Below are positions 1 to 64,000 of a stretch of 64,000 bases of DNA, one piece after another. The stretch's first letter is position 1. Each line of letters opens with the position of its first letter. The position numbers and the translations under genes are program-made. The notes under the pieces were generated by a model, which saw only the letters and a list, made by a program, of their open reading frames with translations, was not told where the DNA came from and did not search any database. This stretch comes from Amorphochlora amoebiformis (Eukaryota > Cercozoa > Chlorarachniophyceae): contig BAAHQB010000050.1 in NCBI GenBank assembly GCA_054601695.1, positions 372,001 to 436,000 of the forward strand. Direction: 5' to 3'.

Positions 1-85
1 TTAGGGTTAGGGTTCCGATTAGCTACAGGTTAGGGTTCGCTTGAGTTAGGATTGGGGTTAGGGTTAGGGTTAGGGTTAGGGTTAA
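1..85 (+). repeat. Telomere-type repeat, TTAGGG orientation
   Basis: Degenerate then regular TTAGGG units read 5' to 3' on the plus strand. The orientation is opposite to the larger array that follows at 121, so the two meet head to head around 85-121 across a short non-repeat segment. A chromosome end lying to the left would be expected to show CCCTAA here. Confidence 0.9.
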
Positions 86-120
86 CCATAATCCGAATCC
101 TATTCTGTGTAAGATCTGAA

Positions 121-855
121 ATAACCCTAACCCTAAACCTAACCCTAACCCTAACCCTAACCCTAACCCTAACCCTAATCCTATTCCCAACCGTAAACGC
201 CTATCCCTAATCCTAATACTATCCCTAACCCTAACCCTAACCCTAACCCTTACCATATCCCAGACCTGAACCCTAACCCTAACCTTAACCCTAACCCTAT
301 CTTTAACCCTATTCCCTACCCTATGCCTAACCCTAACCCAAACTCTTACCATAACCATATGCTTTACCTAAACTTATCCCTAACCCTAACCCTAACCCTA
401 ATCCTTAACCATAACCATATGCCTTACCCTAGCCCGACGCCCTAACCCTAACCCCAATCCAAACCTGACAAACCCTAACCTAATCCCTAACCCTAACCCT
501 AGCCCTAACCCTAACCCTAACCCTAACCTGACACCCTAACCCTAACCTAATCCCTAACCTGACACCCTAACCCTAACCTGACACCCTAACCCTAACCTAA
601 TCCCTAACCCTAACCCTAACCCTAACCCTAACCCTAAACAGACACACTAACCCTAACCTATCCCTAACCCTAACCCTAACCCTAACCCTAACCCTAACCT
701 GACACACTAACCCTAAGCCTAACCCTAACCTGACACACTAACCCTAACCCTAACCCTAACCCTAACATTAACTAATTCCTAACCCTAACCCTAACCTGAA
801 CCCTAACCCTAATCCCTAACCCTAACCCTAACCCTAACCCTAACCCTAACCCTAA
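121..855 (-). repeat. Telomere-type array, CCCTAA orientation, with higher-order units
   Basis: Mostly CCCTAA units on the plus strand, with point variants and recurring interruptions reading CTGACACCCTAACC and CCTAATCCC, so part of the array (about 460-800) is a higher-order repeat, not a perfect telomere. It ends just before the acceptor of the first recognisable exon of the plus-strand gene (867). This is subtelomeric or interstitial rather than a clean terminal array. Confidence 0.9.
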
Positions 856-866
856 CTTATACTCAG

Positions 867-10821
<9,955 letters not shown>

Positions 10822-12037
10822 ATAGTCGCTGTTTGCGCCCATTGTCTTGATTTGAACCTAAAAAACTACTAATAAAAAACTCCTTGTCATAGTCTAAATA
10901 GTGGTGACCTTCAACTGCCACCTGTAGCTATAAGTATAATTATACTATGTGTATATACTGGAGTATATATAACAGGAAAGACAACTTCAATAGTAATTAC
11001 TGTACAAAGTGCTAGATTTGGTACTAGAACTTAGATATTGAGTCCATTGAGCACAGAACGGTGCTAACTGAGAGACCTGTACGTACTGTGTTTGCCTTGA
11101 AAATGGGTAGAATGGGGGGAGGTGAGGGCAGAATAGCCAATTGATCAGTCCAAACCTCCTTTCTCTCCCTATGCAGTACCAGCAGCACTACTTCCCCGGG
11201 TTACGACGCCATGTACTAGTTGAAGTTGTATTGATATAATCTAGTAAATAGGTCACTTACAGAAATACGCATGTTGTTAAATGCCTTGGTGCGTATGGCG
11301 TGTGGTGCGAGTGCTGGTACGTATGTTGGTTCGTATGGTTCTAGTATACGTTCTGACGTTCGTAGGTAACGTACGTATGCGTACGTTCTAGTATACGTCC
11401 GTAGGTACGTACGTATTCGTACGTTCTAGTATACGTCCGTAGGTTCTAGTATACGTTCGTAGGTACGTACGTGTGCGTACGTTCTAGTATACGTTCGTAG
11501 GTACGTAGGTATGCGTACATCATGATGTGCGTACGTATTTGGTATATACAATCTAGATATGGGTATGTAAACATATCTTGTACAAGTACGTATGTGTATT
11601 GTTGAATTGTTTACGTGGATTCGCATATGATACGTACGATATTGCTTACGTTAGGATACACGTACTTTCACGAATGTTAGTATGCTTGTTGTATTCAATT
11701 ACATATTGTCACCTGTACGCTATAGATCTAGTCTAGTAGATGCAGGATACTAATTAGACTAAGCTGCATCGAACTCGTAGCTTAATTAGAGTAATAACTA
11801 ATACTAAATATAGACTAAGTTGCATATTCATCGATAAGATATTTATATAATACATGTACAATTACATTGTGCTACACTCCACGTACCATAGCGTTGGTAT
11901 AATATATTTGAAAAAGATACAAAGATACAATAATCACACTCACCGGACAATGATTCGAACTAAACTGTTGTACAGCTAGCGCATGCGCACACCAGCTGAG
12001 GCTTCGATCAGCCTGCGATGCCGCCACAGTCTCTGGT
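10822..12037. other. Intergenic region between convergent genes
   Basis: It separates the TAA of the plus-strand gene from the TAA of the minus-strand proteasome gene. Apart from the repeat at about 11280-11535 I see no exon with convincing splice sites and no RNA gene. Composition is mixed and free of long TA arrays. Confidence 0.6.
11280..11535 (+). repeat. TACGTACG-rich degenerate tandem repeat
   Basis: Repeated phrases GTACGTTCTAGTATACGT and CGTAGGTACGTACGTA, with a spacing of roughly 40-55 bp, and many short palindromes (TACGTA, GTATAC). CpG-rich compared with its surroundings. Confidence 0.75.
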
Positions 12038-13980
<1,943 letters not shown>

Positions 13981-14178
13981 CACGCAAGCAGACTTCCAGC
14001 CGCTTTTTTACTCGAAAGTAAAGATCCTTAAAATCTTATCGGCATGTTGAAAGTCCCGCCTTTGTCACACGTCACGTCATAATGTCCGTCAGCGAGCTGA
14101 GCGAGGTATGCGAGGTTTCGAGGGAGAAATTGGGGCAGTGGGGGTGAGATAGGGGCATAAAGAAATCACTTCCGATCG
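13981..14178. promoter_or_regulatory. Shared divergent promoter region
   Basis: The 198 bp between the ATG of the minus-strand proteasome gene and the ATG of the plus-strand YIPF6-like gene contain no TA array and no exon. Both genes must initiate here unless a non-coding first exon exists. It contains the palindromic-looking CACACGTCACGTCATAATG near 14066. No clear TATA box is assignable. Confidence 0.6.
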
Positions 14179-14886
14179 ATGCAAAGATCAAACTATCTGA
14201 ATATAGCAACATATCCTAAATACATTCCTTCTCGACAAAAAGTGTGGGTTAAGGAGACTGTGTTGATTACCCAGCTCAACACCGGTGCCATCGGCCCGGA
14301 TCTAATCGACGACGGGCCCATTGGCACGATACACGATCACTCACGACCGGAGAACACGGGAACGCTCGACGAGCCCGTGTCGACGACGATCCTTAGGGAC
14401 CTAAACCGCGTCTGGATCAAGATGAAACACGTCCTTCTAATATCGTCCTCAGAGAACAAGAAACTCGCTGACTGGGACCTCTGGGGCCCACTATTTTTAT
14501 GCTTGCTCTTATCTATCACACTCAGCCAAGGAGGAGGTCACGAGAATCAGGCGGCGCTGATATTTGCAATAGTTTTTGTTCTCGTCTGGTGTGGGGCAGG
14601 GATCGTGACGCTTAATGCGGTGCTCCTTGGGGGAACGATATCGTTCCTACAAAGTATATGCGTTCTAGGATATTGCCTGGCTCCCTTGAACCTCGCCTCG
14701 ATAATCTGTCGGGCGGTGAATCATAAGGTGGTGAATGCTGTGGTGTGTCTCTTCGCTTTCGCGTGGTCAACTAGGGCTTCGGTGGGGTTTATGGCAGCTT
14801 TGTTGCCGCCTGAGAGGAAATTATTGGGCGTGTATCCCGTGTGCTTGTTCTATTTAACTATCGGATGGTTGGTGATGATGCAGTAA
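14179..14886 (+). CDS. YIPF6: YIPF6-like Yip1-domain Golgi membrane protein
   Basis: A 235-residue protein in one exon. Yip1-domain proteins are five-pass ER/Golgi membrane proteins linked to Rab GTPases and vesicle traffic. The family signature is clear: GTLDEPVSTTILRDLNRVW (61-79), KMKHVLL (81-87) and DWDLWGPLFLCLLLS (98-112). Five hydrophobic segments are visible at about 102-116, 125-147, 156-178, 183-206 and 215-234, with LLGGTISFLQSICVLGYC (149-166) in the third. The first 60 residues do not match the human protein, so the true start could differ, but no better in-frame ATG is obvious. No intron is visible, unlike the neighbouring proteasome gene. It ends TAA at 14884. Confidence 0.9.
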   Translation: MQRSNYLNIATYPKYIPSRQKVWVKETVLITQLNTGAIGPDLIDDGPIGTIHDHSRPENTGTLDEPVSTTILRDLNRVWIKMKHVLLISSSENKKLADWDLWGPLFLCLLLSITLSQGGGHENQAALIFAIVFVLVWCGAGIVTLNAVLLGGTISFLQSICVLGYCLAPLNLASIICRAVNHKVVNAVVCLFAFAWSTRASVGFMAALLPPERKLLGVYPVCLFYLTIGWLVMMQ

Positions 14887-15208
14887 GGGCGGGAAGCTGA
14901 GGGTCTAGTGCGTCGACCTGAGCATGACAATTTAGAAATTATGCAAGCTTAAGAAGCCTGTTTACAAAGTTGTTATGCCTTGAATTTAATTCGTAAATGA
15001 TTACCACTAGTACTACACTATAGATACATGCGATAAGTTGTATCGCTTAATAAATGATCGATCAGTAAGCTAGGTCTAGTAGGTAATTAAGTCACCAGTT
15101 TCTAGAGTTCTAGGAGTTTAATACAATTATGATCCCCCACTTAGAATTATCATAGTAGGCTGCGCTATGGCATGAACCTTAATTACGATTGTACTTGTTA
15201 AATCAGCC

Positions 15209-15242
<34 letters not shown>

Positions 15243-15365
15243 CTTATAACATTGCCGCATTATATATCGTAACTTTTGATTCATTAGTTATTTACAATTA
15301 AAACTATATATACTGGTTATCATGTGATCATGAATGCATCGGATTACATTATTTACATACGGTTA

Positions 15366-15434
<69 letters not shown>

Positions 15435-15897
15435 ATATATATATATGTGTGTGTGGGTATTAATATATAACAAAAATGAAAGACCAACAAGAGGCATCCG
15501 GCACATAAGGGACATCGTGAACGGAAATTATGGGGTCTGCTGAGGTCATACGATAACACCAATAAGGATATCTCACTGCCAATCGATGGTGGGTCCACAA
15601 AGAAATAGGTTAGTTATGATGTACATGTGCCGTAAACGTACAGGGTAGGAAAACACTGCGCTCACTCCTCCTTTGGTATGTGGACTTATCATGGTTTAGA
15701 ATGGACTCATGCTTCTGGAGGCTGGAGTCAAACCCATCTTTCTACCCGGTACTGACGGAGAATCTCGCTAATATCCGTGGATATTTAAAGGATCAGTCTC
15801 GAAGAAATCCCCAAAGGCGCCGTCTCCTCGCTCACCCGCAACGCACACAAAAGACAACACTCGTACAACCCACTCCGTCGTGTAGTGATACAGAACT
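14887..15897 (+). other. Intergenic region, YIPF6-like to GPKOW-like
   Basis: About 1 kb holding the 3' flank of the first gene and the promoter of the second. It includes (TA)n at 15212-15241 and 15366-15424. The last 120 bp before the ATG at 15898 are A/C-rich without arrays and probably form the 5' leader. Confidence 0.6.
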
Positions 15898-17328
15898 ATG
15901 GTGCAACCAAGTCCAAATAGTAATGCTTCTCAAGGATCGTCGGCGACAAAGAGGAAGACGGTGGGGTTTGGTTTCGCGTCTGGAAAGTCCAAGAAGCGCC
16001 AACGAAGCAGCGTCAGCGTCCAGGTCAAGGAGGAGGGGAGGAAGAAAGTATACATCAACACTCTCTCACAAAAGAAGCTCCATAAGCTGGGGACAGAAGA
16101 GAAGAAAGAGATCGTGATTCCCCTTAAGAAACAAAACTGGGGAAAGGAGGAGGACAGCAAGGATAGGATGGAAGTGGAGGACCGCGTGGATGTTGAACAG
16201 GTTCAAAAAGATCGGGCTCAGGCTAAGACTACCACAAAGTATGGCCTAAACACTTCAAAGAGAAAGGATGATAAGGATGAGTCCAAGCCCAAGCGGCCCA
16301 TGTTACTAATGAATCAGGTCCCTGGCCTTAACAAATACGAGAACGATCAAGACAAGTTTCGCCACGACGCTAATATGCGGCCTGAAGGACCATCAATCCT
16401 GGATTACGAGCGCATACCGGTGGAAGACTTTGGAAAGGCCATGCTCCGGGGCATGGGGTGGCAACCGGGTGGCAAGATAGGGGTGGGAAACAACGCTAAG
16501 CACGTCGAGCCCATCCAGTTCCTTCGCAGGGGATATCGGCAGGGTCTTGGGGCGGATGACAACCTAGTAGCTATGAAGAATGCAAAGAAGAAGCGTTTCA
16601 TACGTCCAGGGGAGTCACGCGACCTTCGGGTTCCAGAGCGGGTTAGGGATGAGAACGGAAGACGTCGAAACTACCAGAAGATCGGCGAGAAGCTGATCAA
16701 GTCCTCGACGACTTTGGAGCCGACAGCGTTGGTCGAGTTCGTGTCGGGTGCTCACAAGGGTTTATTCGGAGTCGTTGAAAAGATGATTCTAAAGGCGGGG
16801 GTAGGATCGTGCTACGTCCAGCTGAAGGTCGGCGGAGCTGTTGTGAAAACCGCAAACTCCTACCTCAAGGTGCTTGACAAGTACAACCTTCCCAAGAATC
16901 ACCCGGCTTTCTCCACGAAATCTCTCAAGAAGCCGAAGAGCTCAACGTCGGCAAAAAAGAAGGCAGTGAAACCTGTCACATGGGTACGGCCAAACATCCG
17001 GGTGCGTATTATTAGCAAGTCGCTTGGAGGCGGACTTTACTACACGAAAAAGGGGACAGTATACGACGTAGTTTCTAGATATGAGTTTTCTGTGTTAATG
17101 AACAAGGACAGGAAACTTGTCGAGCGGGTGATCGAGAGGAACGTTGAGACAGCGCTTCCGAAAGCGGGAGGGAAGGTGATGATAGTCCTAGGAGAGCACA
17201 AAGGGAGAATCGGGACACTACTCGAGCGGAACTCGAAGCTTCAGAAATGCCTCGTTCAGTTCGACGACGATCTGGAGACGTATCAATGCGGGTTCGAAAA
17301 GCTTGCAGAGCATGTTGGACAGGCTTAG
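15898..17328 (+). CDS. GPKOW: GPKOW/Spp2-like spliceosomal G-patch and KOW protein
   Basis: A 476-residue protein in a single exon. Family members (human GPKOW, yeast Spp2, plant MOS2) bind the DEAH helicase DHX16/Prp2 through the G-patch and promote spliceosome activation in the nucleus. Residues 1-135 are basic, Lys-rich and low in complexity, beginning with a TVGFGF motif (21-26). The G-patch lies at about 168-219: DYERIPVEDFGKAMLRGMGW, then a Gly-rich stretch and YRQGLGAD. A first KOW-like unit at about 275-325 contains VEFVSGAHKGLFGVVE. A C-terminal KOW region at about 362-470 contains WVRPNIRVRIISKSLGGG, VMIVLGEHKGRIGTLLE and LVQFDDDLETYQCGF. It ends TAG at 17326. It is intronless in an intron-dense neighbourhood. 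Confidence 0.93.
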   Translation: MVQPSPNSNASQGSSATKRKTVGFGFASGKSKKRQRSSVSVQVKEEGRKKVYINTLSQKKLHKLGTEEKKEIVIPLKKQNWGKEEDSKDRMEVEDRVDVEQVQKDRAQAKTTTKYGLNTSKRKDDKDESKPKRPMLLMNQVPGLNKYENDQDKFRHDANMRPEGPSILDYERIPVEDFGKAMLRGMGWQPGGKIGVGNNAKHVEPIQFLRRGYRQGLGADDNLVAMKNAKKKRFIRPGESRDLRVPERVRDENGRRRNYQKIGEKLIKSSTTLEPTALVEFVSGAHKGLFGVVEKMILKAGVGSCYVQLKVGGAVVKTANSYLKVLDKYNLPKNHPAFSTKSLKKPKSSTSAKKKAVKPVTWVRPNIRVRIISKSLGGGLYYTKKGTVYDVVSRYEFSVLMNKDRKLVERVIERNVETALPKAGGKVMIVLGEHKGRIGTLLERNSKLQKCLVQFDDDLETYQCGFEKLAEHVGQA

Positions 17329-17390
17329 GGTTTAATTTGTAAATTATCATGTGCATTGATGGATGTTCCTTAATATGTATGTGTATACAC

Positions 17391-17441
<51 letters not shown>

Positions 17442-17455
17442 TATATATATACATA

Positions 17456-17504
<49 letters not shown>

Positions 17505-17530
17505 GTAAACTAGATAATATCCAGTAATAG

Positions 17531-17565
<35 letters not shown>

Positions 17566-17652
17566 CACACACACACATCAAGTATAAAAATAATATATCT
17601 AGTATATATACATATCATGAGTACATATCTAGATATGTACGTGTATATTTCT

Positions 17653-17689
<37 letters not shown>

Positions 17690-18061
17690 ATATCATATCA
17701 TAGTATAGATAGTATCACCGAATGTCTTTTCTGCGCTCGGCTCTAAGAAGGTAGAATTCTCTCTGAACTAGCTTAACTCTGGGACTCTCAGCTACGTTTA
17801 GAAATATCGAACTCACATATCATAAGAACCACAAGAGAAATATCAATAAACACGGCGTTGTTGTACGTAAACACTAATATTGACTAGATTGATGTACTTT
17901 ATCTAGTTTAAAGTATTTATGACTATATATATTTATATACATATGTGAGTCAATACAATGTATATATATATATACATGTGTATATATACTATATATATAT
18001 ATATATACATATATACATGTACATATACTAGATATATTTAATATATATAATATGTATATAT

Positions 18062-18095
<34 letters not shown>

Positions 18096-18624
18096 GTATT
18101 TACGTATGTTTGTACACATATATATATATATGTGTGTATGTATAATATATATGTATAATATTATACAAAAATATTTAATCTAGTTAATATATATTTAGTA
18201 TGTATATCTACACATATATAAATTATATATATTAATATATATATATATATATATATATATTTAGATAATATGTGATACACATTCACAACCCTAAATTCGC
18301 ATATAATCATCCGATAAATCGTTCACTGGTTACATATGGAGCTGGCCAGCATAAGAAATGCAGCATGCTATAAATCTTGTGTATCTTGGTCAGGATCACA
18401 TTATTGAGCAGTCCGATTCTACTTCAGTAGCTGTCATCCCCGTATTTGATCCCCGAAACCAACTATTGAAGAACCCCGGCTTCTCGTCAAGACCCGCTTG
18501 AAAATAATTACATGTATGTATGTATTATATATATATATATATATATATGTGACATAGCATATACATATATATATATATACATATATATATATGTATATAT
18601 ATATATAAATATATATGTATAATA

Positions 18625-18683
<59 letters not shown>

Positions 18684-18877
18684 GCATTATATACGGTTAT
18701 GCAAATACATATACATCACGGTAAATCTCTCTCTCCATATTTTTTGTCATATGGTATTATGTAATATTATGTACATATGCGTATTCAACATGCTATACAT
18801 GTACGTATTTAATTTATTAATACATATCAGTATATTTACATAGATTTGTACATATATATATATACATATATATATAA

Positions 18878-18912
<35 letters not shown>

Positions 18913-19476
18913 TGTTAGATAGAAATAGAATAAGAAATTGCAGCTCAATGCATACGCAGTAATAGCTATGCTGGGATCCTTGAAGATCCCGGAAGATCCC
19001 GAGATAGCTGGAGATTCCCTTACCCGGTATTGACCGGTACTCACCTCAGACTATTAGGTGACGAGGTGTGACAATGTGTGATATCACGCCACATCACGTC
19101 CGAAACTTTACCTAAGATTCGAGGTGTTCGAGAAGAAGTTTGCATAGTTCTAGCCCACATCCACCTTGTCCCATTTCAGTTAATCATAATCCCAAGCCGC
19201 TAATCCAACGAAGGGGTCTCAACTTATCATGGACTATCCTTGATACAACCTACCGCTGCGCTAGCAATAATATGTGTATGTATATATATATATATATATC
19301 TATGCATCTGATATATATTTTCCTACCACATTCACACAAGTATAATACAGATACACAAACACACACACACACACACACAAGAATCTCACGTTTCGGTGCG
19401 AAGGTGATATGTCGATCTCCATAACTCATATTTTTAATGTTGCCATCGCTCTCGATTCCCACCTTTATATTAGAAC

Positions 19477-19530
<54 letters not shown>

Positions 19531-19633
19531 TGCTCTTCTCTATCAAAAGTACGGTTTCTTGTTTGCAATATGTATGCTATGCACGACATTTGTGTCGTAC
19601 TAGACAGCATAGATACACGTATACATACATATT

Positions 19634-19677
<44 letters not shown>

Positions 19678-19798
19678 AATACGAACATATACAGATAAAT
19701 ACATACATATATACGTATTTATATATTCGTATATATGTACAACTATATAAGTTTATGTGCACAAATTTACATCTATATGTGTATATATAGACACATCT

Positions 19799-19838
<40 letters not shown>

Positions 19839-19898
19839 CATATATATATGTATACACTTCTATATATAGATAGATAATACTTTTTGAATGTATGTTAC
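17329..19898. other. AT-rich intergenic region
   Basis: (TA)n arrays at about 17395-17500, 17655-17690, 17930-18130, 18235-18260, 18525-18680, 18880-18905, 19275-19300, 19479-19528 and 19638-19672, with a CA tract near 19359. GC-richer islands lie at 17720-17830, 18290-18505, 18940-19130 and 19140-19265. No island gave an exon with both splice sites and a readable product that I trust. Some may hold 3' exons or the untranslated end of the minus-strand giant gene. Confidence 0.5.
18940..19115. repeat. Diverged dispersed repeat, copy 1
   Basis: It shares ordered words with the reverse complement of 30930-31080: CTGGAGATTCC, then TACCCGGTA, then GAGG-GTGAC, then CACGCCACATCACG or CACGCCATGTCAC. 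The similarity is patchy, so this is a tentative old repeat pair in opposite orientations. Confidence 0.4.
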
Positions 19899-22731
<2,833 letters not shown>

Positions 22732-22797
22732 CTTGGTCGAGTCGATAAAGAAGGCCAATTTATACCTATATATTAACATAAATATGCCATATATATG

Positions 22798-22849
<52 letters not shown>

Positions 22850-22889
22850 TTTAGGACTGTGGAAGAAGGTGAGATACATAGATAGATAT

Positions 22890-22901
22890 AGGTAGAGAGG
22901 C

Positions 22902-22932
<31 letters not shown>

Positions 22933-23040
22933 CAACGATTGGAACCGAGTGAGATTGAGAGGATAGAAAGGTGCAGCGAGCGGGAGAGATAGGAGATGGA
23001 GAGATAGGGAAGAGACAAAGTTGGGAAGGGAAGTGCAGAC
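22890..23040 (+). repeat. GA-rich tract
   Basis: Imperfect GAGA/GGAGAGAT sequence next to the small open stretch VSYNGPDETLIC read on the minus strand at 23035-23070. That stretch has a CAG acceptor but no matching phase. Confidence 0.6.
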
Positions 23041-23327
23041 ATATGAGAGTTTCATCTGGACCGTTGTACGATACCTGTGCACGTGAACATGCATATACAC
23101 ACACATACACGCACACAGATTCAGTATCTATGTATGCCAATGTTTTTATTTACAAATATTACACATATAGGTTTGAATTATCGTGCAAGATTCTACTTTA
23201 TGTATAGACATTACGTATGTATGTATGAAACACATGTAAAGACACTTATGTTAGGGAAGGAATCATATTCGAAGGTATAAACAAACCGAGAAGGTGGCGG
23301 CAACATCTTATCCACAACCTTTCTCAC

Positions 23328-63390
<40,063 letters not shown>

Positions 63391-63429
63391 CTAATAAAAC
63401 ATACACATAACGAACAAAAAATCAGTATC

Positions 63430-64000
<571 letters not shown>

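Noticed and set aside
23-358. Open frame of VRVRV type and other LGLG frames
   Set aside because: Translations of TTAGGG/CCCTAA arrays.
1-860. A simple chromosome end at the left of the window
   Set aside because: The first 85 bases are in the wrong orientation, and the array is degenerate with higher-order interruptions, so a natural terminus is not supported.
11930-12030. tRNA-like TTCGAATC box on the minus strand with an A-box-like CAGCTGG upstream
   Set aside because: The T stem and acceptor stem do not pair when drawn, and no anticodon stem forms at the right distance.
15680-16117. Plus-strand open frame overlapping the start of the GPKOW-like gene
   Set aside because: Different frame from the conserved protein, rich in Arg and Ser, with no family resemblance; a shadow of the real gene and its leader.

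Overview
The window is nuclear DNA from an intron-rich eukaryote, most likely a protist. It has TTAGGG/CCCTAA telomere-type repeats, GT-AG and a few GC-AG spliceosomal introns, and eukaryote-only genes: a 20S proteasome beta subunit, a Golgi Yip family protein, a spliceosomal G-patch/KOW protein and a giant DUF3638/DUF3645 ATPase. I could not fix the lineage from sequence alone. A large share of the window is simple sequence, above all (TA)n, so most long open frames here (runs of IY, LS, VRV or LGLG) are not genes.

Layout. 1-866: telomere-type arrays, with a head-to-head orientation switch near 85-121. 867-10821: a plus-strand gene of at least 11 short exons (about 214 codons) spread over 10 kb. 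Its introns carry (TA)n, telomere-type repeats and local satellites, and parts of four of its exons are duplicated beside the originals. 10822-12037: intergenic, with a TACGTACG-rich repeat. 12038-13980 (minus): proteasome beta1, 8 exons. 13981-14178: shared divergent promoter region. 14179-14886 (plus): YIPF6-like, one exon. 15898-17328 (plus): GPKOW-like, one exon. 17329-23327: AT-rich, containing a 340-bp (GA)n tract and some possible terminal exons of the next gene. 23328-63390 (minus): one very large gene that I reconstruct as about 100 exons (about 2,290 codons) and that is open at both ends. It encodes an N-terminal basic coiled-coil region, a DUF3638 P-loop ATPase core, a DUF3645 region, an acidic/Gln-rich linker and two EF-hand regions. 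63430-64000: (TA)n to the edge of the window.

The exon models were made by hand from splice signals, reading-phase agreement across successive junctions and family resemblance. Most neighbouring exon pairs agree in phase; the joins that do not are stated.

The most striking theme is the link between splice junctions and unstable repeats. Introns without arrays are about 54-65 bp. Many donors are GTATAT and run straight into (TA)n, and pieces of exons with their splice sites are duplicated next to such arrays. Telomere-type repeats also form or abut splice donors and acceptors. This looks like a locus where microsatellite or telomere-repeat insertion, expansion and recombination keep reshaping introns and copying exon ends.
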